DNA of 64,000 nucleotides, taken from the NCBI GenBank assembly GCA_965228265.1, contig OZ245804.1, forward strand, positions 682,001 to 746,000. Reading direction: 5' to 3'. The translations under genes were made by a program, and so were the position numbers. The notes under the pieces were generated by a model. That model worked only from the letters and a program-made list of their open reading frames with translations, ran no database searches and had not been told where the DNA came from. How positions within the stretch are numbered: position 1 is the stretch's first letter; every line of letters begins with the position of its first letter. The stretch is from GCA-2732755 sp965228265 (GTDB taxonomy: Bacteria > Planctomycetota > Phycisphaerae > Phycisphaerales > UBA1924). Positions 52,941 through 61,339 of this stretch are shown here, one piece after another.

Positions 52941-53032
52941 CGGGTCCCTCCGGGGTTACACATCTCTCAGCTGGCAAGCTGCCGAGTGTGTTTGACGCCC
53001 GTAGACCGCAATGGTTCCCTGAAATTTCAGTT

Positions 53033-53944
53033 TCAGCAGCCGGTGTTGTAGTTGGCTACCCACGCCGAGAAGTCCGCCGGCGAGCACGCGCCATCCGCGT
53101 TTTGGTCGCACTCGGGGGCCATCGCGTTGAAGGCCGAGACCCAGGCCGAGAAGTCGGCGGGGCTAAGCATGCCGTCGGCGTTGACGTCGGCGACGCACGC
53201 GGTCTCAAACCGCTCCTCGTAGTACGCGACATACAGATCGTCAGCGAACACCCCGTACACCGCGGGTGTGTAGTGGATCTCATCGACGAACGTCGAGGCC
53301 GGGCTGGGCAGACTCGCGTCGGGGAGTGACGGATCAAAGGGCGGGATGCCCAGCTCCGGCATGCCGTAATTGATCTGCGCAAAGCCGTAGTACCCCTCGT
53401 ACGTGTACCCCGGGATCGTGTCGGCCAGCGCGTAGAGCCGACTGTCCAGATCGAGCATCACCTCGTTCACACGAGCCGGATCGAAGAACAGGATCGGCTG
53501 CAGGAAGTCGTACCCCGACTGGAACACCTCGACATCCGGACGCACGCTGAGCATGTGCAGAACGATGTCCTCGGCGTCATCCACAACACGCGTGAGCAGG
53601 CTGTTGACGATCGCGTCGTTGTTGATGAACAGGATCCCGTCGAAAAGATCGTTCCCGCCGATCGAGAGGTGCACAATCTGTGCATCAGGGTTCGCCAGCA
53701 GCACGTTCTCGATATACGGCAACCCGATCGACGGATCGCTCGACACCAGCTCATCGGCGCGGGCTCCCTCCACACCCTCGTTCAGCAGCGCGATCTCGGG
53801 ATGCCCCTCGTCGATGATCGTCTGACGCAACGGCCCAGCAAGTCGGTTCGCCCACGAATCGCCGAACACGATCACCTCGGCCCCCTGCGCATGGACCGAG
53901 AATGCCGCGGATGCCATCATGAGCGCTGACCAGATGTGCTTCAT
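53033..53944 (-). CDS. Secreted SGNH/GDSL hydrolase with GC-type dockerin tail
   Basis: The 303-residue protein has a signal peptide (MKHIWSALMMASAAFSVHAQ). The SGNH blocks are VIVFGDSWANRLAG with the nucleophile S30, the oxyanion GGND at residues 96-99 and the catalytic D221 and H224 in VDEIHYTP. Such enzymes remove acyl groups from lipids or from polysaccharides. The tail starts near residue 250 and has four cysteines. A role in deacetylating the exported glycan would suit the WcaF-type gene in the same window, but this is inference. The start has GGGGAGGG upstream. Confidence 0.9.
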   Translation of the reverse strand: MKHIWSALMMASAAFSVHAQGAEVIVFGDSWANRLAGPLRQTIIDEGHPEIALLNEGVEGARADELVSSDPSIGLPYIENVLLANPDAQIVHLSIGGNDLFDGILFINNDAIVNSLLTRVVDDAEDIVLHMLSVRPDVEVFQSGYDFLQPILFFDPARVNEVMLDLDSRLYALADTIPGYTYEGYYGFAQINYGMPELGIPPFDPSLPDASLPSPASTFVDEIHYTPAVYGVFADDLYVAYYEERFETACVADVNADGMLSPADFSAWVSAFNAMAPECDQNADGACSPADFSAWVANYNTGC

Positions 53945-53990
53945 AGAGCCCTCCCCGATGCAGTCTACAGCCTGAGCCCGCATGCGCACG

Positions 53991-54018
53991 AAAAAAGCGG
54001 GGACCCGAAGGCCCCCGC
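53991..54018 (-). terminator. Rho-independent terminator after the gene at 54086
   Basis: On the minus strand a nine-base-pair stem GCGGGGGCC/GGTCCCCGC (one G-U pair) closes a TTCG loop and is followed by six T residues. It lies 68 bases beyond the stop of the dockerin gene at 54086-54796. Confidence 0.85.
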
Positions 54019-54085
54019 ACACGCTCTGATTCTCAACGATCACCCGGCCCTGAGACCCAAATGCCCTCCAGGCCGAGCGCCAGCT

Positions 54086-54796
54086 CTACTCGCAGCCGGC
54101 GTTGTAGTTGCTGACCCAGGCCGAGAAGTCCGCCGGCGAACACAGCCCGTCGCCGTTCTGATCACAACCCGGCGCGCCGGTGTTGAACGCACTGACCCAC
54201 GCACTGAAGTCGGCGGGGCTCAGCATGCCGTCGCCGTTGACGTCGGCGATGCACTCAAACGGGACCTCCCACTCGAGCGTCAGTTCGACGGGAGTCCAGC
54301 CGGCCAGCGGCTCCTGCGTGCTGGCATCGCCCACATACACGCGGTATGTCGCGCTGTACACGCCCGGCTCGGTCGCCGAGTACCAGTTGTGGGTCATCAT
54401 GCCGCCCCACTGCCAGATGTCGGACGAGCCGTCGGTCCCGAGAATCGGCGCGAAGCTGAACGCGTCGTACGCGCTGAGCCCCTGGCTTGTCCCAAGATTC
54501 TCGACGAACACGCCCGAACCCGCCGGCAGATCAAAGAAACCGTCAGCGAGCCACCCGAACCTGCCCGAGTAGTACGTCCCGTTCAGCACGCTCGCCGGGC
54601 CCGTGTACACATCGTCGTCGTACAGGAACAACTCCACCGGCCCGCTCACAGGGGTTTCATACTCAAGCTCGAGTGTTTGCCCGTTCTGTGATACGAGCAG
54701 GTGCAGCATCGTGCCGCCGAGCTGGGGCGTGTCGGCGAGGGCCGCGCCCGCGACCGAGCACGAGGCAACAAGTCCGAATGCTGTGCGCATGTTCAT
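54086..54796 (-). CDS. Secreted protein of a paralogue pair, dockerin-tailed member
   Basis: The 236-residue protein has a signal peptide (MNMRTAFGLVASCSVAGAALA), a beta-rich domain of about 155 residues and the four-cysteine dockerin tail ending GCE. The domain has blocks LNGTYYSGRFGWLADGFFDL, DIWQWGGMMTHNWY and YRVYVGDASTQEPLAGW, which recur in the same order in the next gene upstream. I do not recognise the family. AGGAG stands seven bases before the ATG. The two genes lie 24 bases apart on the same strand, so they are probably one operon. Confidence 0.8.
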   Translation of the reverse strand: MNMRTAFGLVASCSVAGAALADTPQLGGTMLHLLVSQNGQTLELEYETPVSGPVELFLYDDDVYTGPASVLNGTYYSGRFGWLADGFFDLPAGSGVFVENLGTSQGLSAYDAFSFAPILGTDGSSDIWQWGGMMTHNWYSATEPGVYSATYRVYVGDASTQEPLAGWTPVELTLEWEVPFECIADVNGDGMLSPADFSAWVSAFNTGAPGCDQNGDGLCSPADFSAWVSNYNAGCE

Positions 54797-54820
54797 GACG
54801 CGCTCCTTTCTGTGTATGGC

Positions 54821-55438
54821 TTACCGACGACGACGCGAGGCAACGAGCCCGCCGAGCCCGAGCAGCGCCGCCGACGAGGGCGCGGGCACGGTCTGCCAGC
54901 TCAGCGTCACGCTCTCCGAGCCGTAACCCGTCAGCGGTGCGCCGGTGGTCTCGTCACCGATGTACAGATTGAGCACCATCGAGTACGAGCCCTCGCCCGC
55001 GGCTGCGAACCAGGGGTGATGCATCGTGCCGCCCCACTTCCACGCGGCATCCGAGCCCGCGGTGCCGAACATCGGCGCGTACGTGTGGTTCTCACGCATC
55101 ATGCGCATGCCGCCCTCGTACGCCTCGATGCCCGACGACGCGCTGGTCATCTCGATCCAGATCGCCGCGTCCTGAGGCAGCGTGATAAAGCCGTCGGCGA
55201 GGAAACCGTACTCGCTGGACAAATACTTCCCGTCGAGCACATCAGCGGGCGCGGTGTGCAGATCGCCGTAGTTGATCATGTCGAGATTCGCGCCCTCGGC
55301 ATGGGCCGTCAGATCCGTCCCATCGAACGCGATCAAGACGTGCACCATCGGGTTCTCGAACTGGGGCCAGGTCTGTGCACCGGCGGCACAAGCAGTGAAA
55401 GCAGCGGCAAGGGCAACGATTGATTTGGTCGTGTTCAT
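54821..55438 (-). CDS. Secreted protein of a paralogue pair, PEP-CTERM-tailed member
   Basis: The 205-residue protein has a signal peptide (MNTTKSIVALAAAFTACAAGAQ) and the same domain as the downstream gene, with LDGKYLSSEYGFLADGFITL, AAWKWGGTMHHPWF and NLYIGDETTGAPLTGYG. It ends VPAPSSAALLGLGGLVASRRRR, a PEP-CTERM type sorting signal (VPxPS, hydrophobic helix, basic end), which exosortase enzymes cut in bacteria that make exopolysaccharide. No dockerin tail is present. A GAGAGAA sequence precedes the ATG. Confidence 0.85.
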   Translation of the reverse strand: MNTTKSIVALAAAFTACAAGAQTWPQFENPMVHVLIAFDGTDLTAHAEGANLDMINYGDLHTAPADVLDGKYLSSEYGFLADGFITLPQDAAIWIEMTSASSGIEAYEGGMRMMRENHTYAPMFGTAGSDAAWKWGGTMHHPWFAAAGEGSYSMVLNLYIGDETTGAPLTGYGSESVTLSWQTVPAPSSAALLGLGGLVASRRRR

Positions 55439-55530
55439 GACTGTTCTCTCTATCTCTTCTTCAGCGGCAGAAATACCGCATATGTGTGATGTATGTGTGA
55501 AGTGAAACAAATTGGTTGACCGAGCCCGGC

Positions 55531-56292
55531 TTACCAGCCGCGGGGATCCCAGAGATCCTTCTTGCGCTCGGGGTTGAATGTGTCCTCAAACTTTCGGACC
55601 TCCGCGTGCCCGTCGAGGAAGATGTACCCCTCGCCGGGCTCGAACCGATCAAACGCGACGCTCTCGTTCTCGGCCTGGAAGTTCTTCCAGAAGTGCGCCA
55701 TGTGATGGTCCGGCTCGTCCGCTTCCTCATCGAGATCCGCAAAGAGAATGGTCTCGGCGGGCCTCACCGCGCACCGGCAGTACATGTAGGGCTTGCTCTC
55801 ATCGCCCGCACGGGACGGGTCGATCTCATTCCATTTGAGCTCGAAGTACACGCTCTGACCGAAGCTGTTGATCGGAGTCTGCGTCACCCTGCGATCGCCC
55901 GGCAACTGCTCGCGCCTGTCCAGCGGCGAGCGGTAGTACTCGTTCACGATCGAGAGCCACTGCTCCTCATCGGGCGGATCCGTCGGATCGAACGGATCGT
56001 CCGCGAAGTACTCGTAGAGCGCAAAGTTCCAGGGCATCCCCTCGGACCAGCCGAAACCGGCCGAGTGCGAGGTGATCTGGATCTTCCCCTTGTTGCTGTC
56101 CGAGTAGTGCGTGCTCGCCATCCCAAGATCGCGCAGACGCGAGAGCGCCAGCACCCCCCGGGCCCGCGTGCGGGCCTTGCCCAATGCGGGCAAGAGGATG
56201 CCGATGAGCAGCGCGATGATCGCGATGACAACAAGCAACTCGATGAGCGTGAAAGCGGGCTTTCGGTTCGCACTTCTGTGCGCGCGTGACAT
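55531..56292 (-). CDS. Planctomycete-type pseudopilin (prepilin-like N-terminal methylation domain)
   Basis: The 253-residue protein has the type IV prepilin/pseudopilin leader with cleavage before F14: KPAFTLIELLVVIAIIALLI. The residue before the cleavage site is alanine and not the usual glycine. The globular part includes LSRLRDLGMASTHYSDSNKG and IFLDGHAEVRKFEDTFNPER, which resembles the large family of planctomycete H-X9-DG type pseudopilins. It would be cut by a prepilin peptidase and join a type II-secretion-like or pilus-like filament. No other secretion genes are in view. GGGGAG precedes the ATG at 56292. Confidence 0.87.
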   Translation of the reverse strand: MSRAHRSANRKPAFTLIELLVVIAIIALLIGILLPALGKARTRARGVLALSRLRDLGMASTHYSDSNKGKIQITSHSAGFGWSEGMPWNFALYEYFADDPFDPTDPPDEEQWLSIVNEYYRSPLDRREQLPGDRRVTQTPINSFGQSVYFELKWNEIDPSRAGDESKPYMYCRCAVRPAETILFADLDEEADEPDHHMAHFWKNFQAENESVAFDRFEPGEGYIFLDGHAEVRKFEDTFNPERKKDLWDPRGW

Positions 56293-56376
56293 GGAAATTC
56301 TCCCCAGCGGCCAGCGCCACGCATCCAAGGCGCAGCACAAACCGCAAGCGTTCTGAAATCGGTACGGACGCGAAGG

Positions 56377-56826
56377 TCAGACCGAACGCTTGGGAGGGGG
56401 ACTGGTCACATCGAGTGGGCGTGAACCGAGCACAGGCTCGGCAGGGACGAGCAGACGATCGCCGTCATTGTGAGCCAGAACGCGCTTGATCGCGTCCGTG
56501 CCCGCGACGACAGGGACCGCCGCCAGGAACCACTTCAAGGGCGGCGTGCAGCCGAAGGTCAGCACCTCTGGGCCCACGGGCGATTCATCACCCGTCGCCA
56601 TCGGCTCAGCCGGGTGCGCCAGGGCCTTGGCGGCACAGCAGCACGACCCGCTGGTCGAGCACGCCGACGCCTCGCCGCAGGCGCAGCCGGTTTCGGTCAC
56701 GCCCGCCGGGCTCAGATCGAACGCGCTCGCCAAAAACCTCGGCACGGGCACCGCAGCCAGGCTCGCGCACACGTACAGCCCGATCAGAACCGCGATGACC
56801 GATCTGGAACTCGTAAGCTCGCGCAT
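56377..56826 (-). CDS. Small cysteine-rich membrane protein of unknown function
   Basis: The 149-residue protein has one clear N-terminal hydrophobic segment (VIAVLIGLYVCASLAAVPVP) and then a cysteine cluster GCACGEASACSTSGSCCCAA at about residues 47-66. A second weak hydrophobic stretch is at about 95-110. The clustered cysteines suggest metal or disulfide chemistry outside the membrane. I cannot assign a family. I prefer the ATG at 56826; a TTG nine bases upstream is possible, since GGGAG lies between the two. Confidence 0.6.
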   Translation of the reverse strand: MRELTSSRSVIAVLIGLYVCASLAAVPVPRFLASAFDLSPAGVTETGCACGEASACSTSGSCCCAAKALAHPAEPMATGDESPVGPEVLTFGCTPPLKWFLAAVPVVAGTDAIKRVLAHNDGDRLLVPAEPVLGSRPLDVTSPPPKRSV

Positions 56827-56960
56827 GACTCCCAACTGCCAGAATCAGAGCACAGAACGTGCCCACACCAATTACATATACGCCCCACCGGGCAAAATAG
56901 ATCTCCTCGAGGGAGAGAATTACGGGTTCTGTGTCCTAAATGCTTATCAGACAAGAAATT

Positions 56961-57950
56961 CTACGAACGGGCACCAAGCAGATCCGCCAGCACAGCCATC
57001 CGCACCAGGACGCCCGCCGAGACCTGTTTCCGCACGAGCGACCTCGGCCCGTCGGCGACCGAGCCGTCCAGCTCCAGCCCCCGGTTGATCGGGCCCGGGT
57101 GCATGATGACCGACCCGTCCTTCATCGCAGCCGCCCGCGCCTCGGTGAGCGCGTAGAGCGAGCGGTACTCGCGCACCGAGCCCACACCCGGGGGCGAGCC
57201 GGGCTTGGCCTCCCCGCCCGAGCCGTGACGCTCGAACTGAATCCGCAGCATCTGCACCGCATCGAGCTCGGGCAGCACCTCGTCCAGGTCGCTCGACACG
57301 CTGCACCCCAGGATCTCGAGCGACCTCGGCGCCAGCGGCGCGGGCCCCACGCAGATCACCTTCGCGCCCAGCCTTGTCATCACCGCGATATCCGAGCGCG
57401 CCACGCGGGAGCTGACGATGTCGCCCACGATCCCCACCGTGACGCCTGAGAGATCAAAGCTCGTCTCGCGTCCGCCCTTGAGCGCTCGGCAGAGGGCGTA
57501 CACATCGAGCATGCCCTGGGTCGGGTGCTCGTGCGTGCCGTCGCCCGCGTTGATGACGGGCACACTCACGTGCTGGGCGATGTGGTAGGCCGCCCCGGAT
57601 GCGCCGCTGCGCACGACCAGCGCGTCGCCGCCCGTCGCCTCGACGGTGCTCGCGGTATCGACGAGCGTCTCGCCCTTGGCGATGCTCGAGCCCGGCGCGG
57701 TCAGGTTTGTCACACCCGCGCCCAGCCTGCGCGAGGCGAGCGAAAAACTCACCCGCGTCCGCGTCGATTCCTCGAAGAACAGGTTGCACACGCTCTTGCC
57801 CGCAAGACGCTTACGCAGCTCCGCGTCCTCGCGCGGCATGCCTGCCCCGTCGTCAAACGTGAGCGCCAATTGCAGGAGATCAACCATCCGCTCGCGGGGC
57901 ATCCCGGCGAGCTCGATGAAGTGCCTGGCGTGGTCCACTCCGCGACGCAT
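56961..57950 (-). CDS. pyrB: Aspartate carbamoyltransferase, catalytic subunit
   Basis: The 329-residue enzyme joins carbamoyl phosphate and aspartate in the second step of pyrimidine synthesis. The carbamoyl-phosphate site FEESTRTRVSF is near residue 59, GDGTHEHPTQGMLDVYAL near 137, and the aspartate-binding end HPGPINRGLELDGSVAD near 285. SIAKGETLVDTASTV is also typical. The ATG at 57950 overlaps the stop of the upstream lipoprotein gene as TGATG, so they are translationally coupled. A GTG one codon earlier could also serve. No pyrI or pyrC neighbour is visible. Confidence 0.95.
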   Translation of the reverse strand: MRRGVDHARHFIELAGMPRERMVDLLQLALTFDDGAGMPREDAELRKRLAGKSVCNLFFEESTRTRVSFSLASRRLGAGVTNLTAPGSSIAKGETLVDTASTVEATGGDALVVRSGASGAAYHIAQHVSVPVINAGDGTHEHPTQGMLDVYALCRALKGGRETSFDLSGVTVGIVGDIVSSRVARSDIAVMTRLGAKVICVGPAPLAPRSLEILGCSVSSDLDEVLPELDAVQMLRIQFERHGSGGEAKPGSPPGVGSVREYRSLYALTEARAAAMKDGSVIMHPGPINRGLELDGSVADGPRSLVRKQVSAGVLVRMAVLADLLGARS

Positions 57951-58621
57951 CACCCCTCGCCGTCAGCCTCGGTCGGCGACTCACCAGCCGGGGCCTCCTC
58001 TGCGGGCTCGCCCGTACCCACCGGGTTCCGCCTGGCGTCGTACGCACGCTGAATGTCCTCGATCGTGAACAGCTCCGGCGGCGTCAGCGTCCCGACCTCG
58101 CGGGGCCGATCGTGCTCGATCCGGCGCGTCCCCGTCGAGCCACGCATGTGCACCTCGACACCCACGTACACCGGCTCGTCCACACCCTGCTCGAGCCCGG
58201 TGATCGGACGGATCACATCCACCCGGACACGGGTGTGACGAATCGCCACCTCCCCGATGTGGTAGATCGGGAGGCTCGGGTCGGTCGTCTCGCTCAGCAC
58301 CTCGGCCCGTGGGTGGGCGTTGGCAGCGATCCAGCGGTAGCTCTCGGGCGCGATGCCGCCGGGCACGTTGATCGCCAGGAGCGATCCCGAGGCGGGCAGG
58401 TCCAGTTTCTTCTGCGAGGCCAGGTCCTTCTCGATGACGTACTTGAGGGCCTTGGCCATCGGCTCGCGGATGGAGGCGGTGTCCGTCGCGTTCACCCAGG
58501 TGACGCCCGGCTCGGGCGGGTAGTTGCTGTACGACAGGCACCCGGACATCCCGAAGAGGAGCCACGCACCGCCGATGACGCCGGCTGCCATACCCAAGAT
58601 CCGCCGATTCCGTCGATTCAT
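57950..58621 (-). CDS. Exported lipoprotein of unknown function
   Basis: The 223-residue protein has a lipoprotein signal with the lipobox GMSGC at about residues 24-28, then SYSNYPPEPGVTWVNATDTA. The domain has PMAKALKYVIEKDLASQ and HIGEVAIRHTRVRVDVIRPI, and it ends with an acidic Glu/Pro-rich tail. I do not recognise the family. Its stop overlaps the start of pyrB by one base, although a functional link to pyrimidine synthesis is not evident; shared transcription is likely. Confidence 0.7.
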   Translation of the reverse strand: MNRRNRRILGMAAGVIGGAWLLFGMSGCLSYSNYPPEPGVTWVNATDTASIREPMAKALKYVIEKDLASQKKLDLPASGSLLAINVPGGIAPESYRWIAANAHPRAEVLSETTDPSLPIYHIGEVAIRHTRVRVDVIRPITGLEQGVDEPVYVGVEVHMRGSTGTRRIEHDRPREVGTLTPPELFTIEDIQRAYDARRNPVGTGEPAEEAPAGESPTEADGEG

Positions 58622-58783
58622 CCCATCGCTCCAGACAGTTGAAAGGCGCTCAGTCCCCGAGCCGCAACCACTCTATGCGACCTGCGCCGCGTGTGCCCCA
58701 CCGAGTCGTCCTCGCAGAAACGAGCGGACAAACGCGTCCACACTGAATCCAGAGCCTCTCCCCGAGCGACCCTACCATCAGCC

Positions 58784-59392
58784 GTGGATACCCGCCCCAA
58801 ACGCTTCGTGGTCGGCATCTCCGGCGCCTCCGGCGCCGCGTACGCCCTCCGCACGCTCGAACTGCTCCTCCAGTCCGGGGCCGAGGTGCACCTCGTCGTC
58901 TCCGAGTACGGCCAGCGCCTCCTCTACGAAGAGGCCGGCATCAAGAAGATCGAGCCCGAGGCCCTCCTGCCCGAGCTGATCGAGTCCGACGGCTCGTTCG
59001 CCTACAAGCTCACCTGCCACCCCAACAAGGACGTGGGCGCTCTCATCGCCTCGGGCAGCTACCTGCACGACGGCATGGTCGTCGTCCCGTGCAGCTCGAC
59101 CAGTCTTGGCGCGTTCGCCACGGGCTCGGGCAGCAACCTGCTCACCAGGGCCGCGATGGTGACGCTCAAAGAACGCCGCAAGCTGATCGTCTGCCACCGC
59201 GAGTCGCCCCTGAGTCTCGTGGACATCGAGAACATGCGCACACTGACCCTCGCCGGCGCGGTCATCTGCCCGACCAACCCCGGCTTCTACCTCAAGCCCA
59301 TGACCGTGGGCGACATCGTCGACTTCACCGTGGGCAAGATCCTCGACCTCTTGGGCGTCGAGCACTCGCTGGCGACCCGCTGGAAGGGGTAG
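58784..59392 (+). CDS. ubiX: UbiX-family flavin prenyltransferase
   Basis: The 202-residue protein follows the UbiX/Pad1 pattern: FVVGISGASGAAYALRTLEL at the start for FMN, then VVVPCSSTSLGAFATGSGSN near residue 106 and LIVCHRESPLSLVDIENM near 145. UbiX makes prenylated FMN for UbiD-type decarboxylases, as needed in quinone synthesis. I prefer the GTG at 58784, since the conserved domain begins within eight residues and earlier starts add no match. No ubiD is in view. It is divergent from the lipoprotein-pyrB pair. Confidence 0.93.
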   Translation: MDTRPKRFVVGISGASGAAYALRTLELLLQSGAEVHLVVSEYGQRLLYEEAGIKKIEPEALLPELIESDGSFAYKLTCHPNKDVGALIASGSYLHDGMVVVPCSSTSLGAFATGSGSNLLTRAAMVTLKERRKLIVCHRESPLSLVDIENMRTLTLAGAVICPTNPGFYLKPMTVGDIVDFTVGKILDLLGVEHSLATRWKG

Positions 59393-59450
59393 CCCCTTCA
59401 CTCTCTTGCTCTGAATCAAGAATCGAGCCCATTCCCACTCTTGCTGTTCC

Positions 59451-60344
59451 ATGAGTTATGCTCGCGGGATGCAAGGCGCCACCCTCCCCAGCAGGACAGT
59501 CTGCACCTCCTGTGGCTACCACCTCGCGGGGCTCAAGAATGCCGACCTCTGTCCCGAGTGCGGCACGCCCTGCGCACAGTCGGACTTTCGAGACAACCTG
59601 TACGTTTCCGGGTATCCGTACATCGCGCGACTGGCGATCGGTTCACGCTTGGTGCTCTACGGTCAGTATGTCTACCTGCTTGGAGTCTTCGCCCGATTGC
59701 TGGCGGCCTGGAAGCTCATCCCAGCCCTCGGCGCTCCAAACTGGCTCCCACTGAGTGTTTCGTATGAATCAGGCCGGATCGCATTGGCCGCCGGATCATT
59801 GCTCTGGGTAGTGGGCTGGTTCATCGCGATGCCCCTGGACACCTCCGCATCCGCCGAGAAGGGGCAGCGGACCACACGAATGATCTTCCGCACCGCGATC
59901 GTAACCGCATTTATACTTCACACACTCGGATTCGTTCTCGATCATCCTCTGGCCATCTTCTTTGCCGTATTCGCCATGATCGGGGCAATTTTGATCACCT
60001 ACTTTGTGACGCTCGCGTGGATGAAGCGCAACGCAATCCGTGTGGGAGATCGGGAATTCATCAAATCAATCCCATTCTCTCAGACCGCCAGCTTTATTGC
60101 GATGCTTCTCTTTCTGATTGCGTACACTTGTTTCATAGTTGCAATAATCACTCCACAAGAACTCTCGCAACCATTACCGGTTGAAGCTTCGACTATTTAC
60201 ATGATCCTCGCGGGCCTCATCTTTGCCCTTGGGGTTCTGGCAGGCATCATCGGATACTTTCCAATGGTGCACAGCTTTGCAAGGGCAATGACGGAAGCCA
60301 GGCAACGCGCTGAGCCGCTGCAGTACACTGGAATGCAAACATGA
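59451..60344 (+). CDS. Zinc-ribbon membrane protein (member 1 of 3)
   Basis: The 297-residue protein has an N-terminal zinc ribbon CTSCGYHLAGLKNADLCPEC at about residues 18-37, then six or so membrane segments. The ribbon pattern CxxCGYxLAGLx(5)CPECG is common in planctomycete membrane proteins of unknown function. It overlaps the next gene by four bases (ATGA), and the third member follows in the same way, so all three form one operon. Function unknown; a metal- or protein-binding cytoplasmic head is likely. Confidence 0.72.
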   Translation: MSYARGMQGATLPSRTVCTSCGYHLAGLKNADLCPECGTPCAQSDFRDNLYVSGYPYIARLAIGSRLVLYGQYVYLLGVFARLLAAWKLIPALGAPNWLPLSVSYESGRIALAAGSLLWVVGWFIAMPLDTSASAEKGQRTTRMIFRTAIVTAFILHTLGFVLDHPLAIFFAVFAMIGAILITYFVTLAWMKRNAIRVGDREFIKSIPFSQTASFIAMLLFLIAYTCFIVAIITPQELSQPLPVEASTIYMILAGLIFALGVLAGIIGYFPMVHSFARAMTEARQRAEPLQYTGMQT

Positions 60345-61339
60345 CCACAGCACTTACACAAACTTGCACCAGCTGCAGCTACTCCCTTGAAGGACTCCCG
60401 AGCGGTGCCCCCTGCCCCGAGTGCGGCCAGACCCAGCAGAAAGCCGACGACTTCGTCGTCTGCAGCCAATGCGGCTACTACCTGGCGGGACTCAAACTCG
60501 ATTCCAACTGTCCCGAGTGCGGCAAGGCCATCGGCGAATCGCTCGTCATGCACTCGATCTACCGCGGCGGACGGGCGTACGTCGACCGCCTCGCATCGGG
60601 CGCTCGTCTCATCCTGCTGGCGGCGTACCTGGCCGTCGGCTCGGTCTTTGTCATGTTCGCAGCCATGCTCGCATCCGGAACGCTCGGCGTCGCGGCCGGC
60701 GGCGTCGGGCCGATGGCGGGGATGGTCCTCGGGATCTTGCTCTACGTCGCCATGCTGCTGGCCTCGGCCATCGTCTGGCTCATCGGCTGGATCCGCGCGA
60801 CCACGCCCGACCCGCTCCTCGGGCACACCGCCCCCACCGACCGCAAACGCGGAGCCACGCGTGGATTGGCCATCACTATCTTCTGCCTGCAGTTCGGCGC
60901 GCTTATCCCGTTCCTCGGCTGGCTTGCCAGCCTGGCCAACATGATCTGCATCATCATCTTCTTCTTCATCGCCTCGTCGTACATCCGTCAGCTCGGCGAG
61001 CGCATGCCCTCGGCCAAGCTCGTCCGCACCGTCGGACGCGTGCGCACCGCGGGCGTCGTGCTCGGCGCGATTTTCGTCGTCTCGATCATCATTGTCTTTG
61101 TCGGCATGATCTCGGCGCTTGCTGCTCAGGGGCAGTCACCGATCGCCGCCACCGTCATGCTCGCCGCGGGAATCGCGTTCCCGATCTCGGCGCTCGCGCT
61201 CTTGCTCGTTTATCTGCGCCTTGTCGGGACATTCGCCAAGCAGATGAAAGCCTGCCGCGAGCGAGCCCGGAGCCTCCCGACGAATCCGATGCCGCGCGAG
61301 CTCGGTACGCCGATTCTGCCAACGAGATCAGTTGAGTGA
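60341..61339 (+). CDS. Zinc-ribbon membrane protein with two ribbons (member 2 of 3)
   Basis: The 332-residue protein carries two consecutive ribbons, CTSCSYSLEGLPSGAPCPEC at residues 8-27 and CSQCGYYLAGLKLDSNCPEC near 38-57, and then about six membrane segments. The second ribbon is closer to those of the neighbours, so the first may be a later duplication that has drifted (GYxLAGL has become SYSLEGL). It is coupled to both neighbours by four-base overlaps. Function unknown. Confidence 0.72.
   Translation: MTTALTQTCTSCSYSLEGLPSGAPCPECGQTQQKADDFVVCSQCGYYLAGLKLDSNCPECGKAIGESLVMHSIYRGGRAYVDRLASGARLILLAAYLAVGSVFVMFAAMLASGTLGVAAGGVGPMAGMVLGILLYVAMLLASAIVWLIGWIRATTPDPLLGHTAPTDRKRGATRGLAITIFCLQFGALIPFLGWLASLANMICIIIFFFIASSYIRQLGERMPSAKLVRTVGRVRTAGVVLGAIFVVSIIIVFVGMISALAAQGQSPIAATVMLAAGIAFPISALALLLVYLRLVGTFAKQMKACRERARSLPTNPMPRELGTPILPTRSVE

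Noticed and set aside
19850..54796. Dockerin tails as evidence of a cellulosome
   Set aside because: No cohesin or cellulase is visible and the tails are always terminal, so a cellulosome is not supported.
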